DNA of 64,000 nt from Streptococcus pluranimalium (lineage in GTDB: Bacteria; Bacillota; Bacilli; Lactobacillales; Streptococcaceae), in NCBI RefSeq assembly GCF_002953735.1, contig NZ_CP025536.1:812001-876000 (forward strand). The letters are read 5' to 3'. Shown here one piece after another: positions 47,075-57,623 of this stretch (its first letter is position 1; every line of letters begins with the position of its first letter). Position numbers and translations under genes: made by a program. Below the pieces are notes generated by a model, which did no database searches, had not been told where the DNA came from, and saw nothing but the letters and a program-made list of their open reading frames with translations.

Positions 47075-49328
47075 AGCATTTACAACCTACTTAAACGATA
47101 AGGGGCAGGATTTAGCCTCACTAAGTAACGAAGCAATCTATCAAGAATTGCTCCATTATGTTAAAGAAACTGCCGAAAACATGCCAAAAAATACGGCAAA
47201 ACGAAAAGTTTATTATATTTCAGCTGAATTTTTGATTGGTAAATTACTCTCAAATAACCTTATTAATTTAGGTGTTTATCAAGAAGTTAAAGAGGCTTTA
47301 TCAACTGTTGGAAAATCAATCAGCGAGGTTGAGGATTTAGAACCAGAACCATCTCTTGGAAATGGTGGCCTAGGTCGTTTGGCATCTTGTTTTATTGATT
47401 CAATGTCAACTTTGGGCATTAACGGCGAAGGTGTTGGTCTCAATTATCATTTTGGGCTCTTTAAGCAAGTCTTCAAGGACAACCAACAAGGAGCGGAGCC
47501 AAATGATTGGATTCAGGATGAGTCATGGCTCATTCCAACAGATGTACACTATGACGTACCCTTCAAGGATTTCACCCTTCGTTCACGTTTGGACCGTCTG
47601 GATATTCTAGGTTATCATCGAGACAGCAAAAATTATCTTAACCTTTTTGATATTGATGGGCTTAATTACGACTTGATTGAAGACGGCATCACTTTTGATA
47701 AAACAAAAATCAAAGAAAACCTCACCCTCTTCCTTTACCCAGATGATTCGGATAAGGCTGGAGAATTGCTCCGTATCTACCAACAATATTTCATGGTGTC
47801 TAACGCAGCGCAGTTATTGATCGATGAAGCCATTGAACGTGGGTCAAATGTCCGCGACCTTGCTGATTATGCTTACGTGCAAATCAACGATACGCATCCT
47901 TCAATGGTTATTCCAGAATTGATTCGTCTCTTGACGGAAAAACATGGTTTGACATTTGAAGAAGCAGTGACGATTGTTAAAGAGATGGTGGGGTATACCA
48001 ACCATACTATTTTGGCAGAAGCCTTGGAAAAATGGCCGCTTGATTACCTCAATGAAGTAGTGCCACACTTAGTTACCATCATTGAAAAACTAGATGCACT
48101 AGTTGCCAAAGAGGTTTCAGATGTTAATCTCCACATTATTGATGAGTCAGGCCGTGTTCACATGGCGCATATGGATATTCACTTTGCAACAAGTGTTAAC
48201 GGTGTTGCAGCGCTTCATACTGAAATTCTTAAAAACAGTGAATTAAAGGATTTCTATGAGCTTTATCCTGAAAAATTCAATAATAAGACTAATGGTATTA
48301 CCTTCCGTCGTTGGCTGGAATTCGCTAATCAAGACTTAGCAGCTTATGTGAAAGAATTGATTGGTGATGACTACTTGACTGATGCGACAAAACTTGAAAA
48401 ATTAGTGGCATTTGTGGATGATTCAACTGTTCATGAACAATTGGATGCTATTAAATATCAAAATAAATTACAGCTAAAACGTTACCTCAAAGAACACAAA
48501 GGAATTGATTTGGATGAGCATTCTATTATTGATACCCAGATCAAACGATTCCATGAGTACAAACGTCAACAGATGAACGCTCTTTATGTCATCTACAAAT
48601 ACATGGAAATCAAACGTGGACATCTTCCAAAACGCAAGTTGACCGTTATCTTTGGAGGTAAAGCTGCGCCGGCCTATATTATCGCTCAAGATGTCATTCA
48701 CTTGATTTTAAGCTTGTCAGAATTGATTAATAATGATCCAGAAGTTAGTCCTTATCTCAATGTTCATTTGGTTGAAAACTACAATGTTACTGTGGCAGAG
48801 CATTTAATTCCAGCAACGGATATTTCAGAACAGATTTCTCTAGCTTCTAAAGAAGCCTCAGGTACTGGTAATATGAAATTTATGCTTAATGGTGCCTTGA
48901 CTTTAGGAACAATGGATGGTGCTAACGTTGAGATTGCTGAATTAGCAGGAATGGATAATATTTATACATTCGGGAAAGATTCTGATACCATTATTGACCT
49001 TTATGACAGGGCTGGATATGTTTCTCGTGATTACTATGAATCTGATGAGAGAATCAAAGAAGCAGTCGACTTTATTCTCTCAGAGGACTTGCTAGCAGTT
49101 GGTAATCAAGAACGTTTAGAGCGTTTATATCATGAATTGCTTAATAAAGACTGGTTCATGACCTTGATTGACCTTGCAGAATACATTGATATCAAAGAGA
49201 AAATATTGACAGATTATGAAGATCGTCAAGCATGGAATCGTAAAGTTGTGCATAATATTGCTAAAGCAGGTTTCTTCTCTTCTGACAGAACGATTGCTCA
49301 ATATAATCAAGATATCTGGCATAGTTAA
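47067..49328 (+). CDS. malP: Maltodextrin/glycogen phosphorylase
   Basis: A 753-residue GT35 phosphorylase releasing glucose-1-phosphate from maltodextrins. The pyridoxal phosphate lysine lies in [19 protein letters not shown], with [13 protein letters not shown] near residue 96 and KRFHEYKRQ. It lacks the long N-terminal regulatory extension of animal enzymes. It works downstream of MalQ and the same promoter serves both. Confidence 0.94.
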   Translation: MTKAFTTYLNDKGQDLASLSNEAIYQELLHYVKETAENMPKNTAKRKVYYISAEFLIGKLLSNNLINLGVYQEVKEALSTVGKSISEVEDLEPEPSLGNGGLGRLASCFIDSMSTLGINGEGVGLNYHFGLFKQVFKDNQQGAEPNDWIQDESWLIPTDVHYDVPFKDFTLRSRLDRLDILGYHRDSKNYLNLFDIDGLNYDLIEDGITFDKTKIKENLTLFLYPDDSDKAGELLRIYQQYFMVSNAAQLLIDEAIERGSNVRDLADYAYVQINDTHPSMVIPELIRLLTEKHGLTFEEAVTIVKEMVGYTNHTILAEALEKWPLDYLNEVVPHLVTIIEKLDALVAKEVSDVNLHIIDESGRVHMAHMDIHFATSVNGVAALHTEILKNSELKDFYELYPEKFNNKTNGITFRRWLEFANQDLAAYVKELIGDDYLTDATKLEKLVAFVDDSTVHEQLDAIKYQNKLQLKRYLKEHKGIDLDEHSIIDTQIKRFHEYKRQQMNALYVIYKYMEIKRGHLPKRKLTVIFGGKAAPAYIIAQDVIHLILSLSELINNDPEVSPYLNVHLVENYNVTVAEHLIPATDISEQISLASKEASGTGNMKFMLNGALTLGTMDGANVEIAELAGMDNIYTFGKDSDTIIDLYDRAGYVSRDYYESDERIKEAVDFILSEDLLAVGNQERLERLYHELLNKDWFMTLIDLAEYIDIKEKILTDYEDRQAWNRKVVHNIAKAGFFSSDRTIAQYNQDIWHS

Positions 49329-49469
49329 GCTATAAAATAGCTTATATGTCATGATTAAGGAGTTGGGAAACCAGCTCTTTTTTACTGCTCTTATCTAGAA
49401 TTGAACAACAAATGTTGTATAATTAAACTAAAATATACGTTAAATGCGGAAAAATATAAAATAATGCTT

Positions 49470-49520
49470 GACTTTTGAATAAAAATGAAATATTATTTTT
49501 TAAAAAATAAATAATATTCA
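49470..49520 (+). promoter_or_regulatory. Promoter of the first orphan binding-protein gene, with palindrome
   Basis: TTGACT (49469-49474) and TATTAT (about 49491-49496) are about 17 bases apart. Overlapping and following the -10, AATATTATTT (49489-49498) is the exact inverse of AAATAATATT (49509-49518), a possible operator for an AT-rich-binding regulator. Confidence 0.5.
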
Positions 49521-49534
49521 TTAAGGGGATTGTT

Positions 49535-50335
49535 ATGAAAAAAGTTTTATTAAGCGTCACAGCAGTATTGTTAAGTGCTAGTTTGGTAGCCTGCTCATCA
49601 AACGCAAAGGAAGATCAATTAGATAAGATAACGAAAAAAGGGAAAATGGTTGTTGCTATGAGCCCAGAATTTGCTCCCTTTGAATTTAAAACACTAATTG
49701 ATGGAAAAGATACCATTGTTGGGGCTGATGTTGAAATAGCCAAAGCAATTGGGGAGGAACTTAATGTTGAAGTGGAGTTTTCAGCGATGAGTTTTGATAA
49801 CGTCTTGGCTAGTCTGAAATCCGGTAAAGCTGATATAGCCATTTCGGGGATTTCAGCCACGAAAGAGCGTCAAAAGTCCTATGATTTTTCAGATAGTTAC
49901 TATGAGTCTAAGAATGTTATGATGGTACTAAAAGATAAACTTCAAGATTATAAAACATTTGGTGATTTTGACAATCAAGCAGTTGTCGTTCAAAAGGGAA
50001 GTATTCAAGAGACCATTGCCAAAGACACGCTTAAAGATGTTAATATCACACCCTTGACAAAAGTAGGTGAAATGGTGGCCGAGGTATCAAATGGAAAAGT
50101 TCAGGCTCTTGTACTAGAAGAAGCTATTGCGAAAGGCTATGCCGAAAAGAATAAAGACCTTGCCATAGCAGAAGTTGAATTACCTTCAGATGAGGCAGAT
50201 TCGTATGCTGTTGCTATGCCAAAAGGTAGCAAAAAACTAACCAAGAAAGTCAATGATATTATTAAATCCTTGAAAGAAGAGGATAAAATCAATGCTTTTG
50301 TTCAAGAAGCCTATGATTTGTCAGTAAAACAGTAA
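49535..50335 (+). CDS. Amino-acid ABC transporter binding lipoprotein (orphan)
   Basis: A 266-residue SBP_bac_3 protein. Lipobox LVAC (Cys about 20), then the ligand-site start AMSPEFAPFEFKTL and the SGKADIAISGISATKERQKSYDFSDSYY block. No permease or ATPase is adjacent. It is a paralogue of the protein at 50760 and may feed the same unlinked permease. The ligand is unknown. Confidence 0.88.
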   Translation: MKKVLLSVTAVLLSASLVACSSNAKEDQLDKITKKGKMVVAMSPEFAPFEFKTLIDGKDTIVGADVEIAKAIGEELNVEVEFSAMSFDNVLASLKSGKADIAISGISATKERQKSYDFSDSYYESKNVMMVLKDKLQDYKTFGDFDNQAVVVQKGSIQETIAKDTLKDVNITPLTKVGEMVAEVSNGKVQALVLEEAIAKGYAEKNKDLAIAEVELPSDEADSYAVAMPKGSKKLTKKVNDIIKSLKEEDKINAFVQEAYDLSVKQ

Positions 50336-50759
50336 GGTATTGATTAGGAAAATAGCTTACTTTGGACTACTTGGAGGATACTTGAATAACAGATAAGATC
50401 TAGGTGATAAGATACGACAGCGTAGCGGTAATAGTGTTAATTGACGCTTCAAAAGAATTCTGTAAAAGAACAGCTAATTAAAAGTTTATTTAGTGACCTT
50501 GTTTATCACATTGGCTAAGTTAAGAAATGGCTTAATTCGTCGAAAACTTTTTTCAGGTGTTTGTTACCAAAACGGAAATTCCCTTAATTACTAATCAGTT
50601 TAGGGATGTAGTATGATTTGCTAGAAATCCATTATTTGAAAGATGCGGTTATATAAATTATCTACATTCAAGGGATATTTGAATAAAAATACAGATTGTT
50701 GTTGACTTTTATCGAAAATACTGTATAATATCATTATTATAAGATATCGAGGATTAATT
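50336..50759. other. Non-coding region of 424 bases between paralogous lipoprotein genes
   Basis: No gene is supported. A promoter for the downstream gene is clear: TTGACT at 50703-50708 and TATAAT about 16 bases later, near 50725. The rest is unassigned. Confidence 0.5.
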
Positions 50760-51578
50760 ATGACATTGAAAAAATTAATTTTAGGAGCGACTCTCCTTGT
50801 TTCTGCTGTAACCCTTACAGCTTGTGGCTCTTCTGAATCATCTGATTTACAAGAAGATATTAAAAAAGATGGCAAATTAGTTGTTGCCGTCAGCCCAGAC
50901 TATCCTCCATTTGAGTTTAAAGCTTTAGTAGACGGTAAAGATAAGGTTGTTGGAGCTGATATTGATTTAGCGCAAGATATTGCTGATGAATTAGGTGTAA
51001 AGCTTGAAGTATCAACCATGAGTTTCGATAATGTTTTAGCGAGTTTAAAAACTGGTAAAGCAGACATTGCCATTTCAGGATTATCAGTGACTGAGGAACG
51101 TAAGAATGCTTATGCATTTTCTGAAGCTTACTACACAACAGAAAATGCTATATTAGTCCGCAAAGAAGATGAAGGAAAATATACTAACTTAGATCAATTA
51201 GCTGGTAAAAAGGTTGCGGTTCAAAAAGGCAGTATTGAAGAAAATCTTGCAAAGGAACAATTGAAAGACTCTCAAGTTGTTCCGCTAACAGCGATGGGTG
51301 AAGCTATCAATGAATTGAAGTCTGGTGTTGTTGATGCTGTTGATTTGGAAAAACCAGTTGCAGAAGGTTATATCGCACAAAATAATGATATTGCCTTAGC
51401 AAAAGTTGCCTTGAAAGTTGGAGATGGTGATGCTAAAGCAGTTGCTATGCCAAAAGGTAAAGGAAGTCAAGAACTACAAAAAACAATTAATAAAGTTATT
51501 GCTAAAATGGAAAAAGATGGTATTTACAAACAGTACATCTCTGATGCGGCAAAATTAACTGGAAAAGCAGTCGACTAA
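50760..51578 (+). CDS. Amino-acid ABC transporter binding lipoprotein (orphan)
   Basis: A 272-residue SBP_bac_3 lipoprotein. Lipobox LTAC (Cys about 22), VSPDYPPFEFKALVDGKDKV and TGKADIAISGLSVTEERKNAYAFSEAYY closely parallel the upstream paralogue, so a tandem duplication is likely. GAGG precedes the start. It is followed by a very strong terminator. Confidence 0.88.
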   Translation: MTLKKLILGATLLVSAVTLTACGSSESSDLQEDIKKDGKLVVAVSPDYPPFEFKALVDGKDKVVGADIDLAQDIADELGVKLEVSTMSFDNVLASLKTGKADIAISGLSVTEERKNAYAFSEAYYTTENAILVRKEDEGKYTNLDQLAGKKVAVQKGSIEENLAKEQLKDSQVVPLTAMGEAINELKSGVVDAVDLEKPVAEGYIAQNNDIALAKVALKVGDGDAKAVAMPKGKGSQELQKTINKVIAKMEKDGIYKQYISDAAKLTGKAVD

Positions 51579-51612
51579 TCTCAAAGAAGTGGTTTGACAA
51601 AAATAAGAACAC

Positions 51613-51662
51613 AAAATGGCTAAGAATAACGTTTTTTTAACGATGTTATTCTTAGCCATTTT
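51613..51662. terminator. Strong bidirectional terminator
   Basis: AAAATGGCTAAGAATAAC (51613-51630) is the exact inverse of GTTATTCTTAGCCATTTT (51645-51662), an 18-bp stem between convergent genes. Confidence 0.9.
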
Positions 51663-51734
51663 ATCTTGTTCAATTTTTCAATAGAAATCCTAAACTTGAT
51701 TTAAGTTTGAAATAGAGGAACTCTGTCTTAGTTT

Positions 51735-53102
51735 TTATTTACCGAGACAGAATTGGCTGAAAAGTTGGGTAATGAGTTCATCAGGGGCAGCATCTCCAGT
51801 GATTTCTCCTAAAATCTCCCAAGTTCTAGTCATGTCAACCTGAAGAAGATCTACGGGCATCCCGAGTTCTAAACCTTCGTTAACAGCTTTTAAGCTATCA
51901 AGGGCTTTTTCAATTAAGGAGATGTGACGAGCGTTTGATAGGTAGGTAGCGTCTTTTTCAACCAAGCCTGCGTTTTCAAAGAAAAGTTGGTTGATACGCT
52001 CTTCAATCTGATCAATATTTTCATTTTTTAAAACAGAAATGGCGATGACATCGTCAGGCAGTTGTTCGGTTTCAATCTGCTGCTCTAAGTCTGTCTTATT
52101 TAAGAGTACGATACGATTGCTATCTTTACTTATCTCTAATAGTGTGCGATCTTGTTGAGTTAAAGCTTCAGAAGCATTTAACACTAGAAGCACTAAATCA
52201 GCTTCATTAAGAGCTTTTTTAGAACGCTCTACCCCAATGCGTTCAACGATATCATCGGTATCACGAATACCAGCTGTATCGATCAGCTTAAGGGGAACGC
52301 CTTTGATATTGACGTATTCTTCAATCACATCGCGTGTCGTTCCTTCAATATCAGTTACAATGGCTTTTTCTTCACGGAGTAGATTATTAAGGAGACTTGA
52401 TTTACCGACATTGGGACGACCAATGATAGCAGTCGACAGTCCCTCACGAAGGATTTTCCCACGCTTAGCTGTCCGTAAAAGATTTTCTAAAAGCGCTTGA
52501 AATTCTTGTGTTTTTTCCCGCATGAGAGCAGTTGTCATTTCTTCAACATCATCGTATTCAGGGTAGTCAATGTTAACTTCAACTTGTGCTAGGGTGTTTA
52601 GAATTTCTTGACGAGTATTATCAATGAGTGTTTTTAAGGAACCATCCAATTGTTGAACGGCAACCGCCATAGCCTTGTCAGTCTTAGCTCGAATCAAATC
52701 CATAACAGCTTCAGCTTGGGTCAAGTCAACTCGGCCATTTAGGAATGCTCGCTTGGTGAATTCACCAGGTTCAGCCATACGAGCGCCTGAGCGAATCAAG
52801 AGTTGGAGGATTTCATTGGTGACTGCTACCCCGCCGTGGGTATTAATTTCAACAACATCTTCGCGTGTAAAAGTCTTGGGTTCACGCATGACACTAACCA
52901 TAACCTCGTCAATAATGTCATTATTGTCAACGATGTGACCATAGTTAATGGTATGACTAGGGACGTCGTTGAGATTTTTCCCTTTAAAAACTTTCTGAGC
53001 AATCGCAATAGCCTGACTTCCAGACAGGCGGACGATACCAATAGCCCCTTCTCCAAGAGGAGTAGAGATAGCTGTGATGGTATCAAATTCTTTGGTAATC
53101 AT
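51735..53102 (-). CDS. mnmE: tRNA uridine-5-carboxymethylaminomethyl modification GTPase
   Basis: A 455-residue GTPase acting with MnmG to modify the wobble uridine. N-terminal folate-binding domain ([22 protein letters not shown]), [12 protein letters not shown] as G1, [10 protein letters not shown] as G3, NKTDL as G4, and the diagnostic C-terminal CLGK. AAAGGAA precedes the start. Located behind the repressor gene. Confidence 0.95.
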   Translation of the reverse strand: MITKEFDTITAISTPLGEGAIGIVRLSGSQAIAIAQKVFKGKNLNDVPSHTINYGHIVDNNDIIDEVMVSVMREPKTFTREDVVEINTHGGVAVTNEILQLLIRSGARMAEPGEFTKRAFLNGRVDLTQAEAVMDLIRAKTDKAMAVAVQQLDGSLKTLIDNTRQEILNTLAQVEVNIDYPEYDDVEEMTTALMREKTQEFQALLENLLRTAKRGKILREGLSTAIIGRPNVGKSSLLNNLLREEKAIVTDIEGTTRDVIEEYVNIKGVPLKLIDTAGIRDTDDIVERIGVERSKKALNEADLVLLVLNASEALTQQDRTLLEISKDSNRIVLLNKTDLEQQIETEQLPDDVIAISVLKNENIDQIEERINQLFFENAGLVEKDATYLSNARHISLIEKALDSLKAVNEGLELGMPVDLLQVDMTRTWEILGEITGDAAPDELITQLFSQFCLGK

Positions 53103-53117
53103 AGAGTTCCTTTCTGA

Positions 53118-53834
53118 TTAAATAGCCACAGTTGTATCACGACCAACAACTTGATAAATTTTGATATGAGTATCTTCTTCGGGTGGGAAGGGAAGAAGGA
53201 TGTCGTCATAGTCTGGATTAATAGAAACTAGCCGGAGTTGTTCCTTCTCCAAATAAACTTGTTTTAAAAAGGTTTGGTCATTAATGGCTACGGCACAAAC
53301 CTCACCATTATAAGAGGTAAAGCCACGGTCAACGAGATAGACAACATCTCCGCTTCGATAGGTTGGATACATGGAATCACCATTAACGATAGAGGCGAGA
53401 TCATAACGGGGAGGTTGAGAGGAAACATGAACCGTTTCAAACTCATAATCGTTAAAAGCATAACCGAGTCCAGCAGCTAGTCGGGTAACAGTTTTAACGG
53501 GATAAAGCGATGAGATGGTTTCTTGTTTTTCAGCTTCTTGTTGAGCCAGTTGCTGACTGAGAAAATCCAAAACTTGCTCTTGACGCTCTTGATCAAGTTT
53601 TTGGAAAATAATTTGATAATCTTCTTCTGAGATACCTAAGAGCATCTCCGGTGATAAATCTAGTGCTTCAGCAAACTGGGGAAGGCGATTTAGTGGAAAT
53701 TCTCTTGTTTTATTAAGATAACAAGAGACAGCTGATTTAGCCATGCCTACTTGTCTGGATAATTGACTTAGTGATAAGTTTAATTCTGACTTTCGTTGAT
53801 TGATTAGCTCGATGATCTCGTTATTGGTGTTCAT
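53118..53834 (-). CDS. XRE repressor with S24 LexA-like self-cleavage domain (HdiR-like)
   Basis: A 238-residue regulator. The helix-turn-helix is at residues about 15-60 (LNLSLSQLSRQVGMAKSAVS), a coiled stretch follows (75-105), then an S24 domain with an Ala121-Gly122 cleavage site in AAGLGY, Ser154 in NGDSMYP and Lys191 in FLKQV, the autoproteolysis dyad. DNA damage may trigger self-cleavage, as for lactococcal HdiR (inference). GGAG precedes the start. Confidence 0.85.
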   Translation of the reverse strand: MNTNNEIIELINQRKSELNLSLSQLSRQVGMAKSAVSCYLNKTREFPLNRLPQFAEALDLSPEMLLGISEEDYQIIFQKLDQERQEQVLDFLSQQLAQQEAEKQETISSLYPVKTVTRLAAGLGYAFNDYEFETVHVSSQPPRYDLASIVNGDSMYPTYRSGDVVYLVDRGFTSYNGEVCAVAINDQTFLKQVYLEKEQLRLVSINPDYDDILLPFPPEEDTHIKIYQVVGRDTTVAI

Positions 53835-53859
53835 GATTTCTCCTTATGACAATGCTTGC

Positions 53860-53897
53860 TTATTATAGCACCGTTCTCTAAAAAGAACAAGCCTAAA
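53860..53897 (-). promoter_or_regulatory. Repressor promoter with overlapping palindrome
   Basis: On the minus strand TTGTTC and TATAAT (about 53869-53864) are 17 bases apart. GTTCT-N6-AGAAC at 53873-53888 covers the -35 and spacer, a likely autorepression operator. Confidence 0.6.
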
Positions 53898-53972
53898 AAG
53901 TCAACAATAATTCGTTAACAAGGATTCGCTTTCATGTTATAATAGGTGTAAGTATTCTATAAGGAGTTTTTA

Positions 53973-54644
53973 ATGGAAGCGTTGAAAAAATTAGCTGGTC
54001 TAAAAGCCGCTGAGTATGTCACTGATGGTATGATAGTTGGTCTGGGAACGGGATCAACTGCCTATTATTTTGTCGAAGAGTTAGGCCGTCGTGTCAATGA
54101 AGAAGGTCTCTCCATAATTGGGGTGACAACATCTAGTCAGACAACAAAACAGGCAGAAAGTTTAGGCATTCCATTGAAAGCTGTTGATGATATTGATATC
54201 ATTGATCTTACGGTCGACGGTGCAGATGAGGTGGATCCTCAATTTAATGGTATCAAAGGTGGAGGTGGTGCTCTACTTATGGAAAAAATCGTCGCAACGC
54301 CAACCAAAGAATACATCTGGGTTGTTGATGAGTCCAAGATGGTTGAACAACTTGGTGCCTTTAAATTACCTGTTGAAGTCGTTCAATACGGTGCTGATCG
54401 TCTTTTCCGTTATTTTGAAAAAGAGGGATTCAAACCATCTTATCGCCAAACAGATGATCAACGTTTTGTCACAGATATGCAAAATTACATCATTGACCTT
54501 GATTTAGGAAAAATCGAAGATCCAATCGGTTTTGGTAAGCAACTAAAAGCTATGGTTGGTGTTGTTGACCATGGACTTTTTAACGGAATGGTTAATAAAG
54601 TTATTGTTGCAGGTCAAGACGGTGTTAAGGTCTTAGAAGCCTAA
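53973..54644 (+). CDS. rpiA: Ribose-5-phosphate isomerase A
   Basis: A 223-residue enzyme interconverting ribose-5- and ribulose-5-phosphate. Blocks are GLGTGSTA (about 24-31), [25 protein letters not shown] and [16 protein letters not shown] precedes the start. It opens the nucleoside salvage region, supplying or using the ribose-5-phosphate from DeoB. Confidence 0.95.
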   Translation: MEALKKLAGLKAAEYVTDGMIVGLGTGSTAYYFVEELGRRVNEEGLSIIGVTTSSQTTKQAESLGIPLKAVDDIDIIDLTVDGADEVDPQFNGIKGGGGALLMEKIVATPTKEYIWVVDESKMVEQLGAFKLPVEVVQYGADRLFRYFEKEGFKPSYRQTDDQRFVTDMQNYIIDLDLGKIEDPIGFGKQLKAMVGVVDHGLFNGMVNKVIVAGQDGVKVLEA

Positions 54645-54686
54645 CCTTATTCTCACTGACAGTTCTGATTATTTCGTTAATTATTT

Positions 54687-54735
54687 TATAACAAGTTGTT
54701 ATACAGGTAGTAGGGTGCTAACCGTAACCACCCTT
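54687..54735 (+). promoter_or_regulatory. Palindrome and hairpin in the deoB leader
   Basis: TATAACA-AGT-TGTTATA (54687-54703) is a 17-bp palindrome, and GGGTG...CACCC (about 54713-54733) could form a stem just before the deoB ribosome binding site. These may be an operator and a translational control element; function is unknown. Confidence 0.4.
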
Positions 54736-54748
54736 AGATAGGAAAAAT

Positions 54749-55960
54749 ATGTCTACATTTGATCGTATTCACTTAGTGGTACTGGATTCTGTTGGGATTG
54801 GTGCTGCACCAGATGCCAATAATTTTGTTAACGCAGGGGTTCCTGATGGGGCTTCTGACACCTTGGGTCACATTTCCAAAACGGTCGGTCTCAATGTGCC
54901 AAATATGGCTAAAATAGGGCTTGGTAACATCCCCCGTGAGACACTACTTAAAACCGTTCCTGCTGAGGAAAATCCTACTGGTTACGTGACCAAGTTGGAA
55001 GAAGTTTCTCTGGGTAAAGATACCATGACCGGTCACTGGGAAATCATGGGGCTTAATATCACCGAGCCATTTGATACTTTCTGGGATGGTTTTCCGGAAG
55101 ACATTTTGACCAAGATTGAAGAGTTTTCCGGTCGAAAAGTCATCCGTGAAGCTAATAAACCTTACTCAGGAACTGCTGTTATCGATGATTTTGGTTCTCG
55201 CCAAATGGAGACAGGAGAGCTTATCATCTATACCTCAGCTGATCCTGTGCTACAAATCGCTGCGCATGAAGATGTGATTCCCTTAGAGGAACTCTATCGT
55301 ATCTGTGAGTATGCTCGATCTATCACCCTTGAACGCCCAGCGCTTCTTGGTCGTATCATTGCTCGTCCATATGTTGGAGAGCCAGGTAACTTCACACGTA
55401 CGGCAAATCGTCGTGACTTAGCCGTTTCCCCATTTGAAGAGACGGTTTTGAATAAATTGGCTAATGCAGGGATTCCAACTTATGGTGTCGGTAAAATCAA
55501 CGATATCTTCAACGGTTCAGGAATTACCCATGACCAAGGGCATAATAAAGATAACAACCATGGGGTGGATACTTTGCTCAAAACCCTTCAAGATCCAGCA
55601 TTTACCAAAGGTTTCTCATTTACTAATCTAGTCGATTTTGATGCTCTTTACGGTCACCGTCGTAATGCTCATGGCTACCGCGATTGTTTAGAAGAATTCG
55701 ATGCCCGCTTGCCAGAAATCACAGATCTCTTGGGGGACAAGGACTTACTTCTCATCACAGCAGACCACGGCAACGACCCAACCTATGCTGGAACGGACCA
55801 TACGCGTGAGTACATTCCGCTCTTGGCTTACAGCCCATCCTTTACAGGTAGTGGTGTTATTCCACAAGGGCATTTCGCTGATATCTCAGCAACCGTTGCG
55901 GACAACTTTGGTGTTGACACCGCCATGATTGGGGAGAGTTTCTTGAATCACTTAAAATAA
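54749..55960 (+). CDS. deoB: Phosphopentomutase
   Basis: A 403-residue alkaline-phosphatase-superfamily enzyme moving phosphate between C1 and C5 of ribose or deoxyribose. Metal-site blocks are [12 protein letters not shown] (about 11-22), [10 protein letters not shown] with the phospho-acceptor Thr, and [24 protein letters not shown] lies before the ATG. It channels sugar phosphates made by PunA/DeoD. Confidence 0.95.
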   Translation: MSTFDRIHLVVLDSVGIGAAPDANNFVNAGVPDGASDTLGHISKTVGLNVPNMAKIGLGNIPRETLLKTVPAEENPTGYVTKLEEVSLGKDTMTGHWEIMGLNITEPFDTFWDGFPEDILTKIEEFSGRKVIREANKPYSGTAVIDDFGSRQMETGELIIYTSADPVLQIAAHEDVIPLEELYRICEYARSITLERPALLGRIIARPYVGEPGNFTRTANRRDLAVSPFEETVLNKLANAGIPTYGVGKINDIFNGSGITHDQGHNKDNNHGVDTLLKTLQDPAFTKGFSFTNLVDFDALYGHRRNAHGYRDCLEEFDARLPEITDLLGDKDLLLITADHGNDPTYAGTDHTREYIPLLAYSPSFTGSGVIPQGHFADISATVADNFGVDTAMIGESFLNHLK

Positions 55961-55972
55961 AGGAGATTGGGA

Positions 55973-56380
55973 ATGGAAGAAATTACTATCTATCACAACC
56001 CAAATTGTGGCACTTCACGAAATGTCTTGGCTATGATTAGACATGCTGGTATTGAACCAACAGTCATTGAGTATTTAAAAACACCACCTAGTCGTGAGCA
56101 GTTGCTTGATTTACTGGATAAGATGGGCATCACTCCTGGAGAACTATTAAGAAAAAATGTTCCTGAATTTGATAAGCATGGCTTATCGGATCAGACTTTA
56201 TCTGATGAAGTCATTATTGATGCCATGATGGCAGATGCTATTTTAATTAACAGACCGATTGTTATGACCAGTAAGGGAATAAAATTATGTCGTCCATCTG
56301 AGGCATTGCTGGATATTCTTCCGGTTCCTTTACCAAGTCCATTCATAAAAGAGGATGGTGAAAGCATTCACCCTAAATAA
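55973..56380 (+). CDS. ArsC-family (arsenate reductase-like) protein
   Basis: A 135-residue thioredoxin-fold protein with ITIYHNPNCGTSRNVLAMI, having the active Cys but CGTS instead of a CxxC pair, and a C-terminal RPIVMTSKGIKLCRPSE. It matches ArsC more than Spx. The start at 55973 follows GGAGATTGGGA; an in-frame TTG at 55967 is less likely. No ars genes are near, so arsenate reduction is unproven; it sits inside the deo operon. Confidence 0.8.
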   Translation: MEEITIYHNPNCGTSRNVLAMIRHAGIEPTVIEYLKTPPSREQLLDLLDKMGITPGELLRKNVPEFDKHGLSDQTLSDEVIIDAMMADAILINRPIVMTSKGIKLCRPSEALLDILPVPLPSPFIKEDGESIHPK

Positions 56381-56396
56381 TAAATAAGGAGATAGT

Positions 56397-57206
56397 ATGT
56401 CATTATTAGAGAAAATTAGAGTTACACAATCATTCCTAGAAAGTAAAGGAATTCAATCACCAGAATTTGGCTTGATTTTGGGTTCGGGTCTTGGAGAATT
56501 GGCAGAAGAAATCGACAATGCAATCGTTGTCGATTACGCTGATATTCCCAACTGGGGACAATCAACGGTTGTTGGCCATGCCGGGAAATTAGTATATGGT
56601 GAATTAGCTGGACGTAAAGTTTTAGCACTTCAAGGACGTTTCCACTTCTACGAGGGGAATCCTATGGAAACAGTCACTTTCCCTGTTCGTGTCATGAAAG
56701 CATTGGGTTGTGAAGGTGTTCTTGTGACAAATGCAGCAGGAGGCATTGGCTACGGCCCGGGTACCTTAATGGTTATCAATGACCACATTAATCTGACAGG
56801 AACAAATCCTCTTATTGGTGAAAATTTAGAAGAGTTTGGCCCACGTTTTCCTGATATGTCAGATGCCTATACTAAAGCATACCGAGAAGTGGCTCATCGG
56901 GTCGCTGAAAAACAAGGTATCAAGTTGGAAGATGGGGTTTATATAGGTGTTACGGGTCCTACTTATGAAACACCTGCAGAAATTCGCGCCTTTAAAACAA
57001 TGGGAGCAGATGCTGTCGGTATGTCAACAGTACCAGAAGTTATCGTAGCAGCACACTCTGGCATGAAAGTTTTAGGGATTTCAGCAATTACGAATTTTGC
57101 AGCTGGTTTCCAATCAGAGTTAAATCATGAAGAGGTCGTAGAGGTTACAACACATATCAAGGAAGATTTTAAAGGCTTGGTCAAAGCCATCTTGGAAGAA
57201 TTATAA
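56397..57206 (+). CDS. punA: Purine-nucleoside phosphorylase (PNP-I, trimeric type)
   Basis: A 269-residue enzyme splitting inosine and guanosine to base and ribose-1-phosphate. Blocks are LILGSGLGELAEEI (about 25-38), VGHAGKLVYGE, LQGRFHFYEG, VTNAAGGIG and the specificity region SAITNFAAG. AAGGAG precedes the start. DeoB converts the product. Confidence 0.94.
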   Translation: MSLLEKIRVTQSFLESKGIQSPEFGLILGSGLGELAEEIDNAIVVDYADIPNWGQSTVVGHAGKLVYGELAGRKVLALQGRFHFYEGNPMETVTFPVRVMKALGCEGVLVTNAAGGIGYGPGTLMVINDHINLTGTNPLIGENLEEFGPRFPDMSDAYTKAYREVAHRVAEKQGIKLEDGVYIGVTGPTYETPAEIRAFKTMGADAVGMSTVPEVIVAAHSGMKVLGISAITNFAAGFQSELNHEEVVEVTTHIKEDFKGLVKAILEEL

Positions 57207-57623
57207 AATGCAGTATTTCAATACTATCTGATCGAACAAAATTGTATTTAAATACTATTGCCATTGAGAAGATTTAGCTTACCACATTGTCTATTAACAT
57301 TAGTTCACTTTCTAAAAGTTGCTAACTTTTTACTGCTAAACAGAAACTAGCAGATGTGAGTTCTCTATATTTTAATTCAATCTATAAACGTCGATAAAAA
57401 TACTCTCTATTAGATGTAATCGCGGTTACTTACCTTCCTATATGAGCTTATTTTCTATCATTAAGCTAAAGGGGAAAGAACGTTTGTTCGTTTTGATTTT
57501 AATTTAATCTTTTTCTTTAAAAATCGGCTATTAACTTACGTTTTTACTTCAACATTTTATATAAAAAAATAAGAAAGGAAAGAGAGCTTGTTCATTTTCT
57601 GATCACTCTCTGTATCATAACTT
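57207..57623. other. Non-coding region of 417 bases between punA and deoD
   Basis: No gene is supported. Near its right end TTGTTC (57588-57593) and TATCAT (57613-57618) may form a weak promoter for deoD. AAAGAACG...CGTTTTG near 57475 is a small inverted repeat. Confidence 0.4.

Noticed and set aside
57207..57623. Purine riboswitch before deoD
   Set aside because: No conserved purine riboswitch core could be recognised; the region is AT-rich without consistent stems.
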